Source of the DNA: Campylobacteraceae bacterium
GTDB taxonomy: Bacteria; Campylobacterota; Campylobacteria; Campylobacterales; Arcobacteraceae
Assembly: GCA_013215945.1 (NCBI GenBank)
Contig: JABSOM010000003.1
Span: 62,001 to 126,000 of the forward strand
Direction of reading: 5' to 3'
DNA: 64,000 nucleotides
Position numbers and translations under genes: made by a program. The notes under the pieces were generated by a model, which was not told the origin of the DNA, made no database searches, and was given only the letters and a program-made list of their open reading frames with translations. Numbering within the stretch: the first letter of the stretch is position 1; each line of letters starts with the position of its first letter. Shown piece after piece: positions 35,714-45,257 of the stretch.

Positions 35714-37336
35714 ATGAAAAGAAAAGAAATTATAAGAGTTTGTTTTGAATATCAATTAATAAACAGTGATACTTTATTTATAAGTGATTGTATTGAATTT
35801 AAAAAATATCAAGAATTTAATGAAAAGCTATTAAAAATAGCTGCTAATTGGTATATGAAAGATGATGTTGATATTACATTATATAAAGGTATTTCTATTG
35901 GAAAATCTATTGATTTTGACTTTAGAGCATCAAATGTAACAGAATTACAAGTTTTATTTGTTCTTTTTTCAAATGATAATTTATCAAAAGAAATTAAATT
36001 TATAATTAGTGATAACTATGTAATAAAGGACACTCTTGTGTTTCTTCTAAAATTATTAGGAGTAAATTATAGTTTTTTTAAAAGTGATTTAAAAGCTATC
36101 TCGATTGTAAATTCTTACAACATTTTTTACAAAGACTCTATTTTTAAAAAAACACTTCGTAATAATATTACATGGAGCAATAATTTTTTTAAAAGAAACA
36201 AAAAAGAGAAATCTTTTTTTCAAGGTTATTCTTCTACACAAAAATTAATTTCTTATTTTAATAATGCAATTGTAAGTGATCAGCTATTTGTAAGTATAAA
36301 TCATATTATGTCAAGTAATAAAACATTATACTTTAATCCAACTATCGTAAATAATAAAAGTAAAAATCTTGTTCTTAATAATTTAGAAGAAAATAATTTT
36401 AAAAATAATAATATAGAAGAGATATTAGAAATTATGCTTACTAGGTATTATAATAAGTTAGTAAATAAGGCAATTGCTACAATTGATAATATTGTGATTA
36501 AATTTAAACAGTTAAATATTATGAATGTTATACTTATGTGTGAAATCCCTTTAATATCGTCTTTAATTTCTCAAATAATTCATAAAAGACAAGGAAAAGT
36601 GTACTTGTTAAATCATGGAGTAAGAGACTTCTCGATTAAGGCAATTATGAATAATATTAATCAACTTGATGGTATTTTCTGTTGGTCAAAATATGAATTG
36701 GATTTTTTTAATAAGTATAATAACAGAATTAAAACTATTCCTTGTGGATATCCAATATTTTTGGAAAGAAAAAGAGAAAAAGAAAAAAAACTAAATATAA
36801 GTAAAAGTTCTAAGATTTTAATTTTACCAGATTTAAATTTTGAATATTGGGACACAAGTATTAAAAAAGGTTTAGATGATCTATTACTTTTGATAAAAAA
36901 GTTAATTAATGTAGGATATAATAGAAATAATATTACTGTAAAAATTCATCCAGGAACAATGAATATTGATTTTTTTTATTATCTTCTTGATGGTCTGCTA
37001 GAAGAGAAAAATATATTAAAAGATGGGAATATAAATGAAATCATAGATAAGAATGATTTAGTTATAGGCCCATTTAGTACTGTTTTATATGAATCAATTT
37101 TTTTAAATACACCTTATATAGTTTTTGGAAGTTATCTTGAGTTATTTACAGAAAATATATTTTATAACTTGAATATTCCTATTTTTAATTCTAAAACTAT
37201 TCATGAATTAATAAAATATTTAGATAACTTTGATTATATTGATTTTGATAAGTTAAAAGATAAAATGCTGTATAAGAATAATTATAAAGAAGTATGTTCA
37301 ATAATTAAAAATGAATTTAATAAGGAGACAAAGTGA
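35714..37336 (+). CDS. Putative glycan transferase at end of second nonulosonate cassette
   Basis: A 540-residue soluble-looking protein without a family I can name. The middle, KVYLLNHGVRDFS, then a GIFCWSKYELDFF and IKTIPCGYPIF run, and the late VIGPFSTVLYESIFLNTPYIVFG, recall GT-B transferases of the capsule type, where S-T-x-x-x-E binds the nucleotide. VKIHPG near residue 413 also fits that fold. The same landmarks occur in the 27314 protein, which ends the first cassette. It overlaps the following methyltransferase gene by four bases. A transfer role for the cassette's CMP-sugar is inferred from position. Confidence 0.5.
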   Translation: MKRKEIIRVCFEYQLINSDTLFISDCIEFKKYQEFNEKLLKIAANWYMKDDVDITLYKGISIGKSIDFDFRASNVTELQVLFVLFSNDNLSKEIKFIISDNYVIKDTLVFLLKLLGVNYSFFKSDLKAISIVNSYNIFYKDSIFKKTLRNNITWSNNFFKRNKKEKSFFQGYSSTQKLISYFNNAIVSDQLFVSINHIMSSNKTLYFNPTIVNNKSKNLVLNNLEENNFKNNNIEEILEIMLTRYYNKLVNKAIATIDNIVIKFKQLNIMNVILMCEIPLISSLISQIIHKRQGKVYLLNHGVRDFSIKAIMNNINQLDGIFCWSKYELDFFNKYNNRIKTIPCGYPIFLERKREKEKKLNISKSSKILILPDLNFEYWDTSIKKGLDDLLLLIKKLINVGYNRNNITVKIHPGTMNIDFFYYLLDGLLEEKNILKDGNINEIIDKNDLVIGPFSTVLYESIFLNTPYIVFGSYLELFTENIFYNLNIPIFNSKTIHELIKYLDNFDYIDFDKLKDKMLYKNNYKEVCSIIKNEFNKETK

Positions 37337-38106
37337 GTATGGACATATATAATAATGGTACTTATTTAGAAAACAATAAAACAATACATAGTGAAGATAG
37401 TGAGTATAAATTTTCCTATATAAAAAAACTTATTAAAGAGATTGATTTTTCAAATACAACGGTAAAAGTTTTAGATGTTGGAGGCGGAGCAGGTTTAATT
37501 GGAAAATTTTTGTGTGAATATATAATTTCTCAAAACAAAACTGTTGAGTTTTATGCCCTAGATCTTTCTCTTAAAATGTTAGAAATTCAAAAAATAAATA
37601 ATAAGAATATAGTAAAAACCTATGCCCTTCCTCTTGATGAGTTAAATGAAAAAAATTTTGATTTAATCTTAATGATAGATGTTATTGAGCATATACCGAA
37701 TAAAGAAATTACATCAAAGCTTTTAAATACATTAACTAAAAATATAATTTACAATATACCTTTAGAGCTAAACTTATTCGATAGATTAAGAAATTATTAT
37801 ATGAAAGGTAATTATTATAAAATACAAACTAAAACTATTGGTCATATACATTTTTTTTCATATTTAAGTGCACTAAGATTTGTTGAAAAATATCATAAAT
37901 TAAAAAAATATTATTTTGCAGATTATTCATCTCATATACTAAGTAGTAGTAGCGAGGAATACATTTCTCAAAAAAACAATAAATTAAGACGGCTAGAGTT
38001 AAAAATTTCTAGTTTTTTGTTTAAGTATTTAAAAATATTTTCCCCTTATATAATACAGGGATCACTTTTTATATTGGTGGAAAAAGATGATAAAAAGAGT
38101 AGTTGA
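37333..38106 (+). CDS. Class I SAM-dependent methyltransferase
   Basis: A 257-residue protein with the Rossmann SAM site: motif I VLDVGGGAGLIGKFL near residues 45-59, an acidic end of strand 2 (YALDLSLKML), and motif IV/post-I LILMIDVIEHIPN, where DVIEHI is typical of Methyltransf_11/23 proteins. The start is GTG 37333, five bases after AAGGAG; an ATG two codons later is possible. Position after the second nonulosonate cassette and before an acetyltransferase suggests O-methylation of a surface sugar, but the acceptor is unknown. Confidence 0.82.
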   Translation: MSMDIYNNGTYLENNKTIHSEDSEYKFSYIKKLIKEIDFSNTTVKVLDVGGGAGLIGKFLCEYIISQNKTVEFYALDLSLKMLEIQKINNKNIVKTYALPLDELNEKNFDLILMIDVIEHIPNKEITSKLLNTLTKNIIYNIPLELNLFDRLRNYYMKGNYYKIQTKTIGHIHFFSYLSALRFVEKYHKLKKYYFADYSSHILSSSSEEYISQKNNKLRRLELKISSFLFKYLKIFSPYIIQGSLFILVEKDDKKSS

Positions 38107-38680
38107 TAAGATAGTACATATTTTCATAAGTATTTACTATAAGAATATACTGAAAAAATGTAAAAAAACTGGAAAAAATACTTATGTAGGATTTGGTACA
38201 AAAATCGATTGCCCTGAATGTATAGAAATTGGTGACAATGTATATATAAACAATAATGTGTGGTTAAGCTTATCACGTTTTATTTATGTAAATGGAAAAG
38301 TAATTAAAAACATAACTCCTTCTTTAATTATAAAAGAGGGTACTTATATAGGTAGATTTTCATTGATTAGCTGTATAGATGAAGTTTTTATTGGAAAAGA
38401 CGTAATGATATCTGATAGATGTTATGTAGGAGATATAATACATAATTTCAAAAATAAGAATTTACCTATAATAAAACAAGATATTAGTTCAGGTGGGAAG
38501 ATAATAATTGGTGATGGCTCTTGGCTAGGAGTAGGAAGTACAATACTTCCAAATGTAAAAATCGGGAAACATTGTATAATAGGGGCAAATTCAGTAGTAA
38601 CTAAAAATGTACCAGATTATCATATTGTGGCTGGAAATCCAGCTATAATTATTAAAAAGATAGAGTTTGATGAAAAATAA
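38087..38680 (+). CDS. Acyltransferase with left-handed beta-helix (hexapeptide repeat)
   Basis: A 197-residue O-acetyltransferase of the maltose/galactoside transacetylase family. Hexapeptide repeats such as IEIGDNVYINNNVWL, VFIGKDVMISDRCYV and IIIGDGSWLGVGSTILPNVKIGKHCIIGANS run through residues ~35-185, ending in the common VAGNPAIIIKK. The N-terminal ~30 residues form an amphipathic helix. A catalytic-type His is in the VGDIIHNF region. It overlaps the methyltransferase by 20 bases. It probably acetylates a sugar hydroxyl of the glycan. Confidence 0.82.
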   Translation: MIKRVVDKIVHIFISIYYKNILKKCKKTGKNTYVGFGTKIDCPECIEIGDNVYINNNVWLSLSRFIYVNGKVIKNITPSLIIKEGTYIGRFSLISCIDEVFIGKDVMISDRCYVGDIIHNFKNKNLPIIKQDISSGGKIIIGDGSWLGVGSTILPNVKIGKHCIIGANSVVTKNVPDYHIVAGNPAIIIKKIEFDEK

Positions 38681-39857
38681 AATATTAATTTTATTAGTCG
38701 AAAATTACAGTGCAGGTGGTAGTGATAAGGTTGCTCGTATCTTGTATGAAAATCTATCTTTAAAAAAAATACATTTATTTATTAATAAATCCAATGATAC
38801 ATCTATTTTATTATCTAGTAAATTTAAAGATAATTTTCAAATTACATATTATAATTTGATTACAATTGCAGAACTTGGTAAGTACGCAAATAGTAAGAAA
38901 AAATTCTTTTTTCTATATATTTTATTGAAAATATTTAATTTAATAGTTAGGTATCCATTATTTTTCATCTCAATAATATATTTTTATTATAAATTTAAAA
39001 AAATAAATGGAGATTTATTTATTTCAAATAATGGAGGTTATCCTGGTGGTGAATATTGTAGAAGTTCAACAATTGCTGCACGTCTAGTAAATTTAAAGTG
39101 TTTTCATATAATCCATAGTATTCCAACTTCTGTATTTTTTAAGCCTTTTAAACATATAGAAAGTTTGATTGATAATTTAGTAGATAAAAGTTCTAAAATT
39201 TTGTGTGTATCAAATGATATAAAATCTAAACTACAAATAACTAGAAATATTAAACAAAATACAAAAGTAATACATAATGGTATAAAAAAAGAACAATTAA
39301 AAAACTATGTTAATACTGACACCTTGAGGTTGTTAAATGTAGCAAGTTTATATTCATTAAAAAATCAAATATTTTTAATTAAAGTAATAAAAAAAATAAT
39401 AGATTCAGGTTATTTAAATATAGAATTACATTTAGTTGGAAAAGAAGAAGAAGAAGGATACTTAGATAAATTAAAATTATTAGCTAAAGAATACAGGATA
39501 GAAGAAAAAATATTTTTTCATGGCTTCACTTGTCCTTACAAATATTATCATGAATGTGATATTTTCGTTCTTAGTTCAAAAACGGAAGGTTTTCCTATGG
39601 TGACTCTTGAGTCTATGAGTATAGGAATGCCTGTTATTTCTGTTGACGTTGGTGGAGTGAGAGAACAAATAATTGACAATTACAATGGCTTTTTACTTAA
39701 TAATTACAATATAAATGATTTTGCGCAAAAAGTGTTGTTTTTTTATTCTAAACGAGAAAATATTGAAATATTAGGGAAAAATGCATATAAGTATTTTCTA
39801 GAAAATTTCACTATTGATAAAATGATCGAAAATTATAATAAAGAATTAGGAGAGTAA
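38670..39857 (+). CDS. Glycosyltransferase family 4 protein
   Basis: A 395-residue GT-B retaining glycosyltransferase. The N-domain opens ILILLVENYSAGGSDKVARILYE, with the donor loop G-G motif. IHNGIKKEQL joins the domains, and the C-domain has LNVASLYSLKNQIFLIKVIK, LHLVGKEEEE and the E-x7-E nucleotide-sugar site SSKTEGFPMVTLESMSIGMP near residues 305-324. A hydrophobic segment at residues ~75-110 suggests membrane association. It acts on the cytoplasmic face in building the glycan. Donor and acceptor are unknown. Confidence 0.87.
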   Translation: MKNKILILLVENYSAGGSDKVARILYENLSLKKIHLFINKSNDTSILLSSKFKDNFQITYYNLITIAELGKYANSKKKFFFLYILLKIFNLIVRYPLFFISIIYFYYKFKKINGDLFISNNGGYPGGEYCRSSTIAARLVNLKCFHIIHSIPTSVFFKPFKHIESLIDNLVDKSSKILCVSNDIKSKLQITRNIKQNTKVIHNGIKKEQLKNYVNTDTLRLLNVASLYSLKNQIFLIKVIKKIIDSGYLNIELHLVGKEEEEGYLDKLKLLAKEYRIEEKIFFHGFTCPYKYYHECDIFVLSSKTEGFPMVTLESMSIGMPVISVDVGGVREQIIDNYNGFLLNNYNINDFAQKVLFFYSKRENIEILGKNAYKYFLENFTIDKMIENYNKELGE

Positions 39858-39860
39858 TTA

Positions 39861-40835
39861 ATGAATATTTTGGTAACTGGTGGAGCTGGGTATATAGGTT
39901 CACATGTTGTAAAGGACTTATTATTAAATAAAAACAACAATATAATAATTGTAGATAACTTATCAACGGGTACTGTTTCTTCAGTTTTAGGTGCTAAGTT
40001 AATTGTTCTGGATTTATTAGATGAAGTTTCCCTTGAAAAAGTTTTTAGAAAATATAATTTTGATATAATTATGCATTTTGCTGCAAGTATTATTGTTTCG
40101 GAATCAATTGAGAATCCTTTAGATTATTATACTAATAACAGTTTTACTACGCTAGTATTACTTAAATTAGCAAATAAATATAAGGTTTCAAAATTTATAT
40201 TTTCATCTACTGCTGCAATATATGGAGAAAGTTTATCTAAAATGGTAAGTGAATCTGAAAAATTATTACCAATTAATCCTTATGGGATGAGTAAGCTTTT
40301 TAGTGAAAAGATGATTATTGATAATGCGAAGGTAAATAAAAATTTTAAATTTTGTATTTTAAGATATTTTAATGTTGCAGGAGCAGATATTGGAGGAATT
40401 ATTGGACAAAGTAAAAAAGAGGGTACACATTTAATAAAAGTGGCTTGCCAAACAGCATTAGGGGAAAGAGAATTTCTCAAAATTTTTGGAAATACTTATA
40501 ATACAAAAGATGGGACATGTATAAGAGATTATATACATATTAATGATTTATCAGAGGCTCATATTAAGGCCATATCATATTTAGAAAATAATAAAAGTGA
40601 AATTTTTAATTGTGGGTATGGAGAAGGGTATAGTGTTTTAGAAGTTATTAATATGATAAAAAAGATAAGTGCAGTTGATTTTGATGTAAAAATAGTGGAA
40701 AATAGAAAAGGGGATGTTCCTATCTTAATTGCAAATAATAAAAAAATAAGGAAATTAATGGGATGGACGCCAAAATATAATAATTTAGAATTAATTTGTA
40801 AAACAGCTTATGAATGGGAGAAAAAACTAAAATGA
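39861..40835 (+). CDS. galE: UDP-glucose 4-epimerase
   Basis: A 324-residue SDR that interconverts UDP-glucose and UDP-galactose (or the N-acetyl forms). It opens LVTGGAGYIGSHVVKDLL, then DNLSTG, HFAASIIVSESIENPLDY, FSSTAAIYG, the catalytic Y-x3-K in NPYGMSKLFSEKM, and LRYFNVAGAD, a GalE hallmark. DGTCIRDYIHINDLSEAH completes the family pattern. AGGAG lies eight bases before the ATG. It would give galactose or GalNAc donors for the neighbouring glycosyltransferases. Confidence 0.9.
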   Translation: MNILVTGGAGYIGSHVVKDLLLNKNNNIIIVDNLSTGTVSSVLGAKLIVLDLLDEVSLEKVFRKYNFDIIMHFAASIIVSESIENPLDYYTNNSFTTLVLLKLANKYKVSKFIFSSTAAIYGESLSKMVSESEKLLPINPYGMSKLFSEKMIIDNAKVNKNFKFCILRYFNVAGADIGGIIGQSKKEGTHLIKVACQTALGEREFLKIFGNTYNTKDGTCIRDYIHINDLSEAHIKAISYLENNKSEIFNCGYGEGYSVLEVINMIKKISAVDFDVKIVENRKGDVPILIANNKKIRKLMGWTPKYNNLELICKTAYEWEKKLK

Positions 40836-41608
40836 AAGTATTATTATTAGCGGGAGGATTTGGAACAAGGTTAAGTGAAGAAACTGATATCAGGCCAAAA
40901 CCTATGGTAGAAATTGGAGGAAAACCGATTCTTTGGCATATTATGAAAATATATTCAACTTATGGTTTTAATGAATTTGTTGTATTACTTGGATACAAAG
41001 GGTATTCTATAAAAGAATATTTTGCAAATTATTTTCTTCATCAAAGTGATGTTTCAATTGATATGTCTAATGGTAAAATGGAAGTGTTGAATAATTCTAG
41101 TGAACCTTGGAAAGTTACCCTTCTGGATACGGGATTAAACTCTATGACAGGAGGACGAATTAAAAGAGCTCAGAATCTTATAGGTGATGAAGCTTTTATG
41201 CTTACTTATGGAGATGGAGTTTCGGATATAAATATTAAAGGATTATTAGAATTTCACAAATCTCATGGGAAAGCAATGACCATGACATCCTCTCAACCAG
41301 AAGGAAGATTTGGTGCATTAAATATTTCAGAAAACAATCAAGTTTGTGAATTTAAAGAAAAACCAAAAGGTGATGGTAATTGGATAAATGCTGGATTTTT
41401 TGTTTGTGAATCAAAAGTATTTGATTATATAAAAGATGGTGATAGTACAATCTTTGAACAAAAACCATTACAAGACTTAGCTCATGATGGAGAAATATTT
41501 ACGTATAAACATAAAGGCTTTTGGAAACCAATGGATAGCTTAAAAGATAAAAATGATCTCAATGAGTTATGGCATAATAATAAGGCACCATGGAAAATTT
41601 GGGAATAA
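40832..41608 (+). CDS. rfbF: Glucose-1-phosphate cytidylyltransferase
   Basis: A 258-residue enzyme forming CDP-glucose from CTP and glucose-1-phosphate. LLAGGFGTRLSEETDIRPKPM is the nucleotide loop with the RfbF-specific SEET-x-x-RPKPM wording; GGKPILWHIMKIYS, LTYGDGVSDIN and WINAGFFVCE follow. The 258 residues match the standard RfbF length, so ATG 40832 is used rather than the ATG six codons upstream inside galE. CDP-glucose passes to rfbG (44157). The two genes are separated by an acylation pair, so the CDP-sugar set is split. Confidence 0.93.
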   Translation: MKVLLLAGGFGTRLSEETDIRPKPMVEIGGKPILWHIMKIYSTYGFNEFVVLLGYKGYSIKEYFANYFLHQSDVSIDMSNGKMEVLNNSSEPWKVTLLDTGLNSMTGGRIKRAQNLIGDEAFMLTYGDGVSDINIKGLLEFHKSHGKAMTMTSSQPEGRFGALNISENNQVCEFKEKPKGDGNWINAGFFVCESKVFDYIKDGDSTIFEQKPLQDLAHDGEIFTYKHKGFWKPMDSLKDKNDLNELWHNNKAPWKIWE

Positions 41609-41611
41609 TAA

Positions 41612-43075
41612 ATGTTATTTAATAGTTATGAATTTATATTTATTTTTTTACCCTTAATATTTTTTATTTATTTTTATTTAAATAGTAAAAGATTAACTCA
41701 TGCAAGTAAGGCTTTTTTAGTTTTATCTTCTTTGTTTTTTTATTCTTGGTGGAATATTATATATTTGCCCTTAATATTAATTTCTATGTTATTTAATTAT
41801 TCACTTGGAAATAGTTTATCTAATTATAAGAATAATAAGAAAAGATTTACTAAAAAGTCTATTTTATCTTTTGGGATTGTTCTAAATATTGTTCTTTTGG
41901 GATACTTTAAATATTCTGATTTTTTTATTGCTAATTTTAATTTATTAACAGAATCAAATGCTGATTTGTTAAATCTTGCACTTCCTCTTGCAATATCATT
42001 TTTTACCTTTCAGCAAATTGCATATTTAGTTGATTCTTATAAAGAAGAAACAAAAGAGTATGACTTTTTAAATTATGCAATATTTGTTACTTTTTTCCCA
42101 CAGTTGATAGCAGGACCTATTGTTCATCATAAAGAGATGATGCCTCAATTTGATATACTAAAAAATAAAGTAAAAAACTATAAAAATATTTCATTAGGTC
42201 TTTTTATTTTTTCTATTGGATTATTCAAAAAAGTGGTTATAGCAGATTATTTTGCAGTTGCCGCTACAAATGGTTTTGATTATTCGTTAATATTGTCCTT
42301 TTTTGAAGCCTGGGCAACTTCTCTTTCTTACACCTTTCAATTGTATTTTGATTTCTCTGGATACACAGATATGGCAATTGGCGCTGCTTTATTATTTAAT
42401 ATTAAACTTCCTGTAAATTTCAATTCACCGTATAAAGCATTAAGTATACAAGATTTTTGGAGAAGATGGCATATTACATTATCTAGATTTTTAAGAGATT
42501 ACATATATATACCTCTTGGCGGAAATAAAAGAGGTAAATACAGAACATATACTAATTTAATGGCAACTTTTATTCTTGGTGGATTCTGGCATGGAGCTGG
42601 GTGGACATTTATTTTTTGGGGGTTTCTACATGGTTTTGCTCTTTCACTTAACCGAATATGGCAAAATACAGGATATAAACTATGGACTTGGTTTGCATGG
42701 CTTTTAACTTTTAATTTTTTAAATATTTCATGGATATTTTTTAGAGCAAAAGAGTGGGAAGATGCTCTTAAAGTTTTGACTGGAATGTTCGGACTTTCGG
42801 GAATTGTTTTGCCCTTATCATTAAAAAACAAATTATTATTTTTAGAACAATATGGTGTTAGTTTTGGCGGACTTACTGTAAATATACAAGTAAATATTTA
42901 TTTATTCTTATGGATTATTATAGCAGTTTTCTTAGTTTTATTTTTTAGAAATGCAAATGAATTAGCTTTAAAATATTTAAATAAAAAATATAGTTATTTA
43001 TTTATATCTGTACTAATTTTTTATTCTATATTAAAATTAAGTGGCTATTCTGAATTTCTATATTTTAGGTTTTGA
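41612..43075 (+). CDS. MBOAT family O-acyltransferase
   Basis: A 487-residue polytopic membrane protein (about 10-12 helices) of the AlgI/DltB family. Signatures are FPQLIAGPIVHHKEMMPQF near residues 165-183, FSGYTDMAIGAALLF, NFNSPYKALSIQDFWRRWHI, and the catalytic-His region FILGGFWHGAGWTFIFWG. Such proteins move acyl groups across the inner membrane to polysaccharides. The next gene encodes a single-pass SGNH-like protein, overlapping by a short coupling, as in AlgI/AlgJ-X or DltB/DltD pairs. It probably O-acetylates the surface glycan in the periplasm. Confidence 0.92.
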   Translation: MLFNSYEFIFIFLPLIFFIYFYLNSKRLTHASKAFLVLSSLFFYSWWNIIYLPLILISMLFNYSLGNSLSNYKNNKKRFTKKSILSFGIVLNIVLLGYFKYSDFFIANFNLLTESNADLLNLALPLAISFFTFQQIAYLVDSYKEETKEYDFLNYAIFVTFFPQLIAGPIVHHKEMMPQFDILKNKVKNYKNISLGLFIFSIGLFKKVVIADYFAVAATNGFDYSLILSFFEAWATSLSYTFQLYFDFSGYTDMAIGAALLFNIKLPVNFNSPYKALSIQDFWRRWHITLSRFLRDYIYIPLGGNKRGKYRTYTNLMATFILGGFWHGAGWTFIFWGFLHGFALSLNRIWQNTGYKLWTWFAWLLTFNFLNISWIFFRAKEWEDALKVLTGMFGLSGIVLPLSLKNKLLFLEQYGVSFGGLTVNIQVNIYLFLWIIIAVFLVLFFRNANELALKYLNKKYSYLFISVLIFYSILKLSGYSEFLYFRF

Positions 43076-43077
43076 GT

Positions 43078-44157
43078 ATGAATTATTATAAAAACTGGAT
43101 AAAAAATTTTTTTATATTACTTTTTCTTCTAATCTTTTGTTTAATGCTTTTTAATTATAGGATTGACAGTGCAGGAATTTTTAAAGAACTAACATATCTA
43201 AAAAATGTAGCTAATTATTTACTTGATAATAAAACTATTGCAGGTTTAAAAAACTACAATGAGCACAAACTTAATGAATTCCTTATTGTAAATCGAAAGA
43301 ACAAAATTGATACTATTGCCCTTGGCTCTTCAAGAATAATGTTATTACGAAAGACTCATCTGAGTTTGGAGGGAAGACCTTTTTTTAATCATGGTTTAAG
43401 TGGAGCAGTTATTGAAGATTATATAGCGATATTAGGTATTTACAAAAAGAAAAAAGGGTATATACCTAAAAATGTAATTATATCTGTAGATCCTTGGATT
43501 TTTAATGTAAATAATGATAATTTAAATTGGAAAAGGTTGATAAATTATTATTCATATCTATTTAAAAAGATTAGAAACACTGAGTATGAAAATTCTACGT
43601 CTATTAATAAAAAGTATTTACAATTGATTAATTATGAATATAGTATAAGTAATATTGATAAAATATATAGCAATAAAATTGATTATTATATTACTGATAG
43701 TGTAAATATTGATGATAGTCTTATTTCTTCTGATGGAAGTATTTATTACCCTTTTGATGTTAGATATCCAAATATTGATGATATTAAAAAGAATGCTATA
43801 AATGCTGGAACATACAACGTTTATAGATTTAAATACTTTAATAAAATGAGTAATAAAAAACTATTTAAAAGTTTGATTTATTATTTAAAAGAGAATAATA
43901 TAAATGTAACATTTGTTTTATTTCCATATAATCCAATTACCTATGATTTATTAATAAACAATCCTAAGTATGATATTATTGTTGATGTTGAAGATTTTTT
44001 AATTGATTATGCGAAAAAAGAAAATATTCAGCTATTAGGCTCTTACAATCCGTATATAAATGATTTTAAAGTAAATGATTTTTCAGATGGTATGCATTCA
44101 TTAGAAAGTGTTGTAAAAGATCTATTTAGTAACTATAAAAAAGGTAAAGTAAAATAA
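43078..44157 (+). CDS. SGNH-hydrolase-like partner of the MBOAT acyltransferase
   Basis: A 359-residue protein with one N-terminal transmembrane helix (residues ~10-27) and a periplasmic domain. ALGSSRIMLL at residues 81-90 gives the nucleophile-type G-x-S block of the AlgX/DltD/SGNH group, and DGMHS near residue 342 gives the D-x-x-H dyad. LIISVDPWIF-type strands lie between. ATG 43078 is chosen over a TTG two codons earlier. The gene directly follows MBOAT, indicating a two-part acyl transfer machine. It is divergent in sequence, and I would not name it closer than SGNH-like. Confidence 0.68.
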   Translation: MNYYKNWIKNFFILLFLLIFCLMLFNYRIDSAGIFKELTYLKNVANYLLDNKTIAGLKNYNEHKLNEFLIVNRKNKIDTIALGSSRIMLLRKTHLSLEGRPFFNHGLSGAVIEDYIAILGIYKKKKGYIPKNVIISVDPWIFNVNNDNLNWKRLINYYSYLFKKIRNTEYENSTSINKKYLQLINYEYSISNIDKIYSNKIDYYITDSVNIDDSLISSDGSIYYPFDVRYPNIDDIKKNAINAGTYNVYRFKYFNKMSNKKLFKSLIYYLKENNINVTFVLFPYNPITYDLLINNPKYDIIVDVEDFLIDYAKKENIQLLGSYNPYINDFKVNDFSDGMHSLESVVKDLFSNYKKGKVK

Positions 44158-45257
44158 TGTTTAATAATATTTATAATAATAAAAAGGTTTTAATTACTGG
44201 ACATACTGGGTTTAAAGGTACGTGGTTGACTACATGGCTTCTTAAATTGGGTGCTAATATTATTGGTATTTCTAAGGATACCCCTAGTAAACCTTCAATG
44301 TTTGAAGAACTAGATCTAAAAAATAAAATAATTCATCATGTTGAAGACATAAGAAATTTAGATTCAATTCAAAAAATTATCAAAAATGAAAAACCTGATT
44401 TTCTATTTCATCTTGCAGCTCAAGCAATAGTTTCAACTTCCTATAATAATCCTATTGAAACAATTTCAACAAATGTGATGGGCACTGCAAATATATTAGA
44501 AGCTTTAAAAATTTTGAACATCAAATGTACAGTTATAATCATTACAAGTGATAAAGCTTATGATAATGTTGAACAAGTTTGGGGCTATAAAGAAAATGAT
44601 AAAATGGGTGGTAAAGATATATATAGTGGATCTAAGGGAGCTGCAGAACTTATTATAAAATCATATTACCACTCATTTTTTAAAAGTAAAAGCTCAAATA
44701 TTAAAATTGCAATTGGGAGAGCTGGGAACGTTATAGGCGGCGGCGATTGGGCAAAAGACAGAATTGTAGTAGATTGTATGAAAGCTTGGTCTCAAGGTAC
44801 TGTAGTTGAGATAAGAGCGCCAAAAGCAACTAGACCATGGCAACATGTTTTAGAACCTTTAAGTGGATATTTGAATTTAGGACAAGTTTTATATGAGGGT
44901 GATTCATTTCATGGAGAATCATTTAATTTTGGCCCAAGAGCGGAACAAAACCACACTGTAAAACAATTACTCAAAGATTTAAGCGTATATTGGGATTTTA
45001 CTAATGTAAATGATGCATATAAAATAATAGGAAATATTCCTTTTCATGAAGCAGGATTATTAAAATTAAATTGTGATAAGGCATTATTTTTTATGAAGTG
45101 GCAGGCAAACTTAAAGTATAAGGATACGATTCGATTTACAAGTGAGTGGTATTTTGATTTTTATAGAACAGATATAAATATTTTTGATAAAACAATAGAA
45201 CAAATTAATGAGTATGAAGATATGGCTAAAGAGAAAGAGTTGTCTTGGACGGAGTAG
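44157..45257 (+). CDS. rfbG: CDP-glucose 4,6-dehydratase
   Basis: A 366-residue SDR converting CDP-glucose to CDP-4-keto-6-deoxyglucose. Opening LITGHTGFKGTWLTTWLL is the RfbG signature, followed by GISKDTPSKPSMFE, FHLAAQAIVSTSYNNPIET, TSDKAYDNV (catalytic DK), Y-x3-K in DIYSGSKGAAELI, and GNVIGGGDWAKDRIVVD. The length is standard. It works with rfbF (40832). The following cupin and SDR probably complete a CDP-6-deoxyhexose. No RfbH-type C3 dehydrase is present, so a 3,6-dideoxy sugar is not expected. Confidence 0.95.
   Translation: MFNNIYNNKKVLITGHTGFKGTWLTTWLLKLGANIIGISKDTPSKPSMFEELDLKNKIIHHVEDIRNLDSIQKIIKNEKPDFLFHLAAQAIVSTSYNNPIETISTNVMGTANILEALKILNIKCTVIIITSDKAYDNVEQVWGYKENDKMGGKDIYSGSKGAAELIIKSYYHSFFKSKSSNIKIAIGRAGNVIGGGDWAKDRIVVDCMKAWSQGTVVEIRAPKATRPWQHVLEPLSGYLNLGQVLYEGDSFHGESFNFGPRAEQNHTVKQLLKDLSVYWDFTNVNDAYKIIGNIPFHEAGLLKLNCDKALFFMKWQANLKYKDTIRFTSEWYFDFYRTDINIFDKTIEQINEYEDMAKEKELSWTE

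Noticed and set aside
35449-37336. 35449 and 35714 as one gene broken by a frameshift
   Set aside because: The second has its own plausible ATG and the first has its own ribosome site. No family alignment is available to show they were once one protein.
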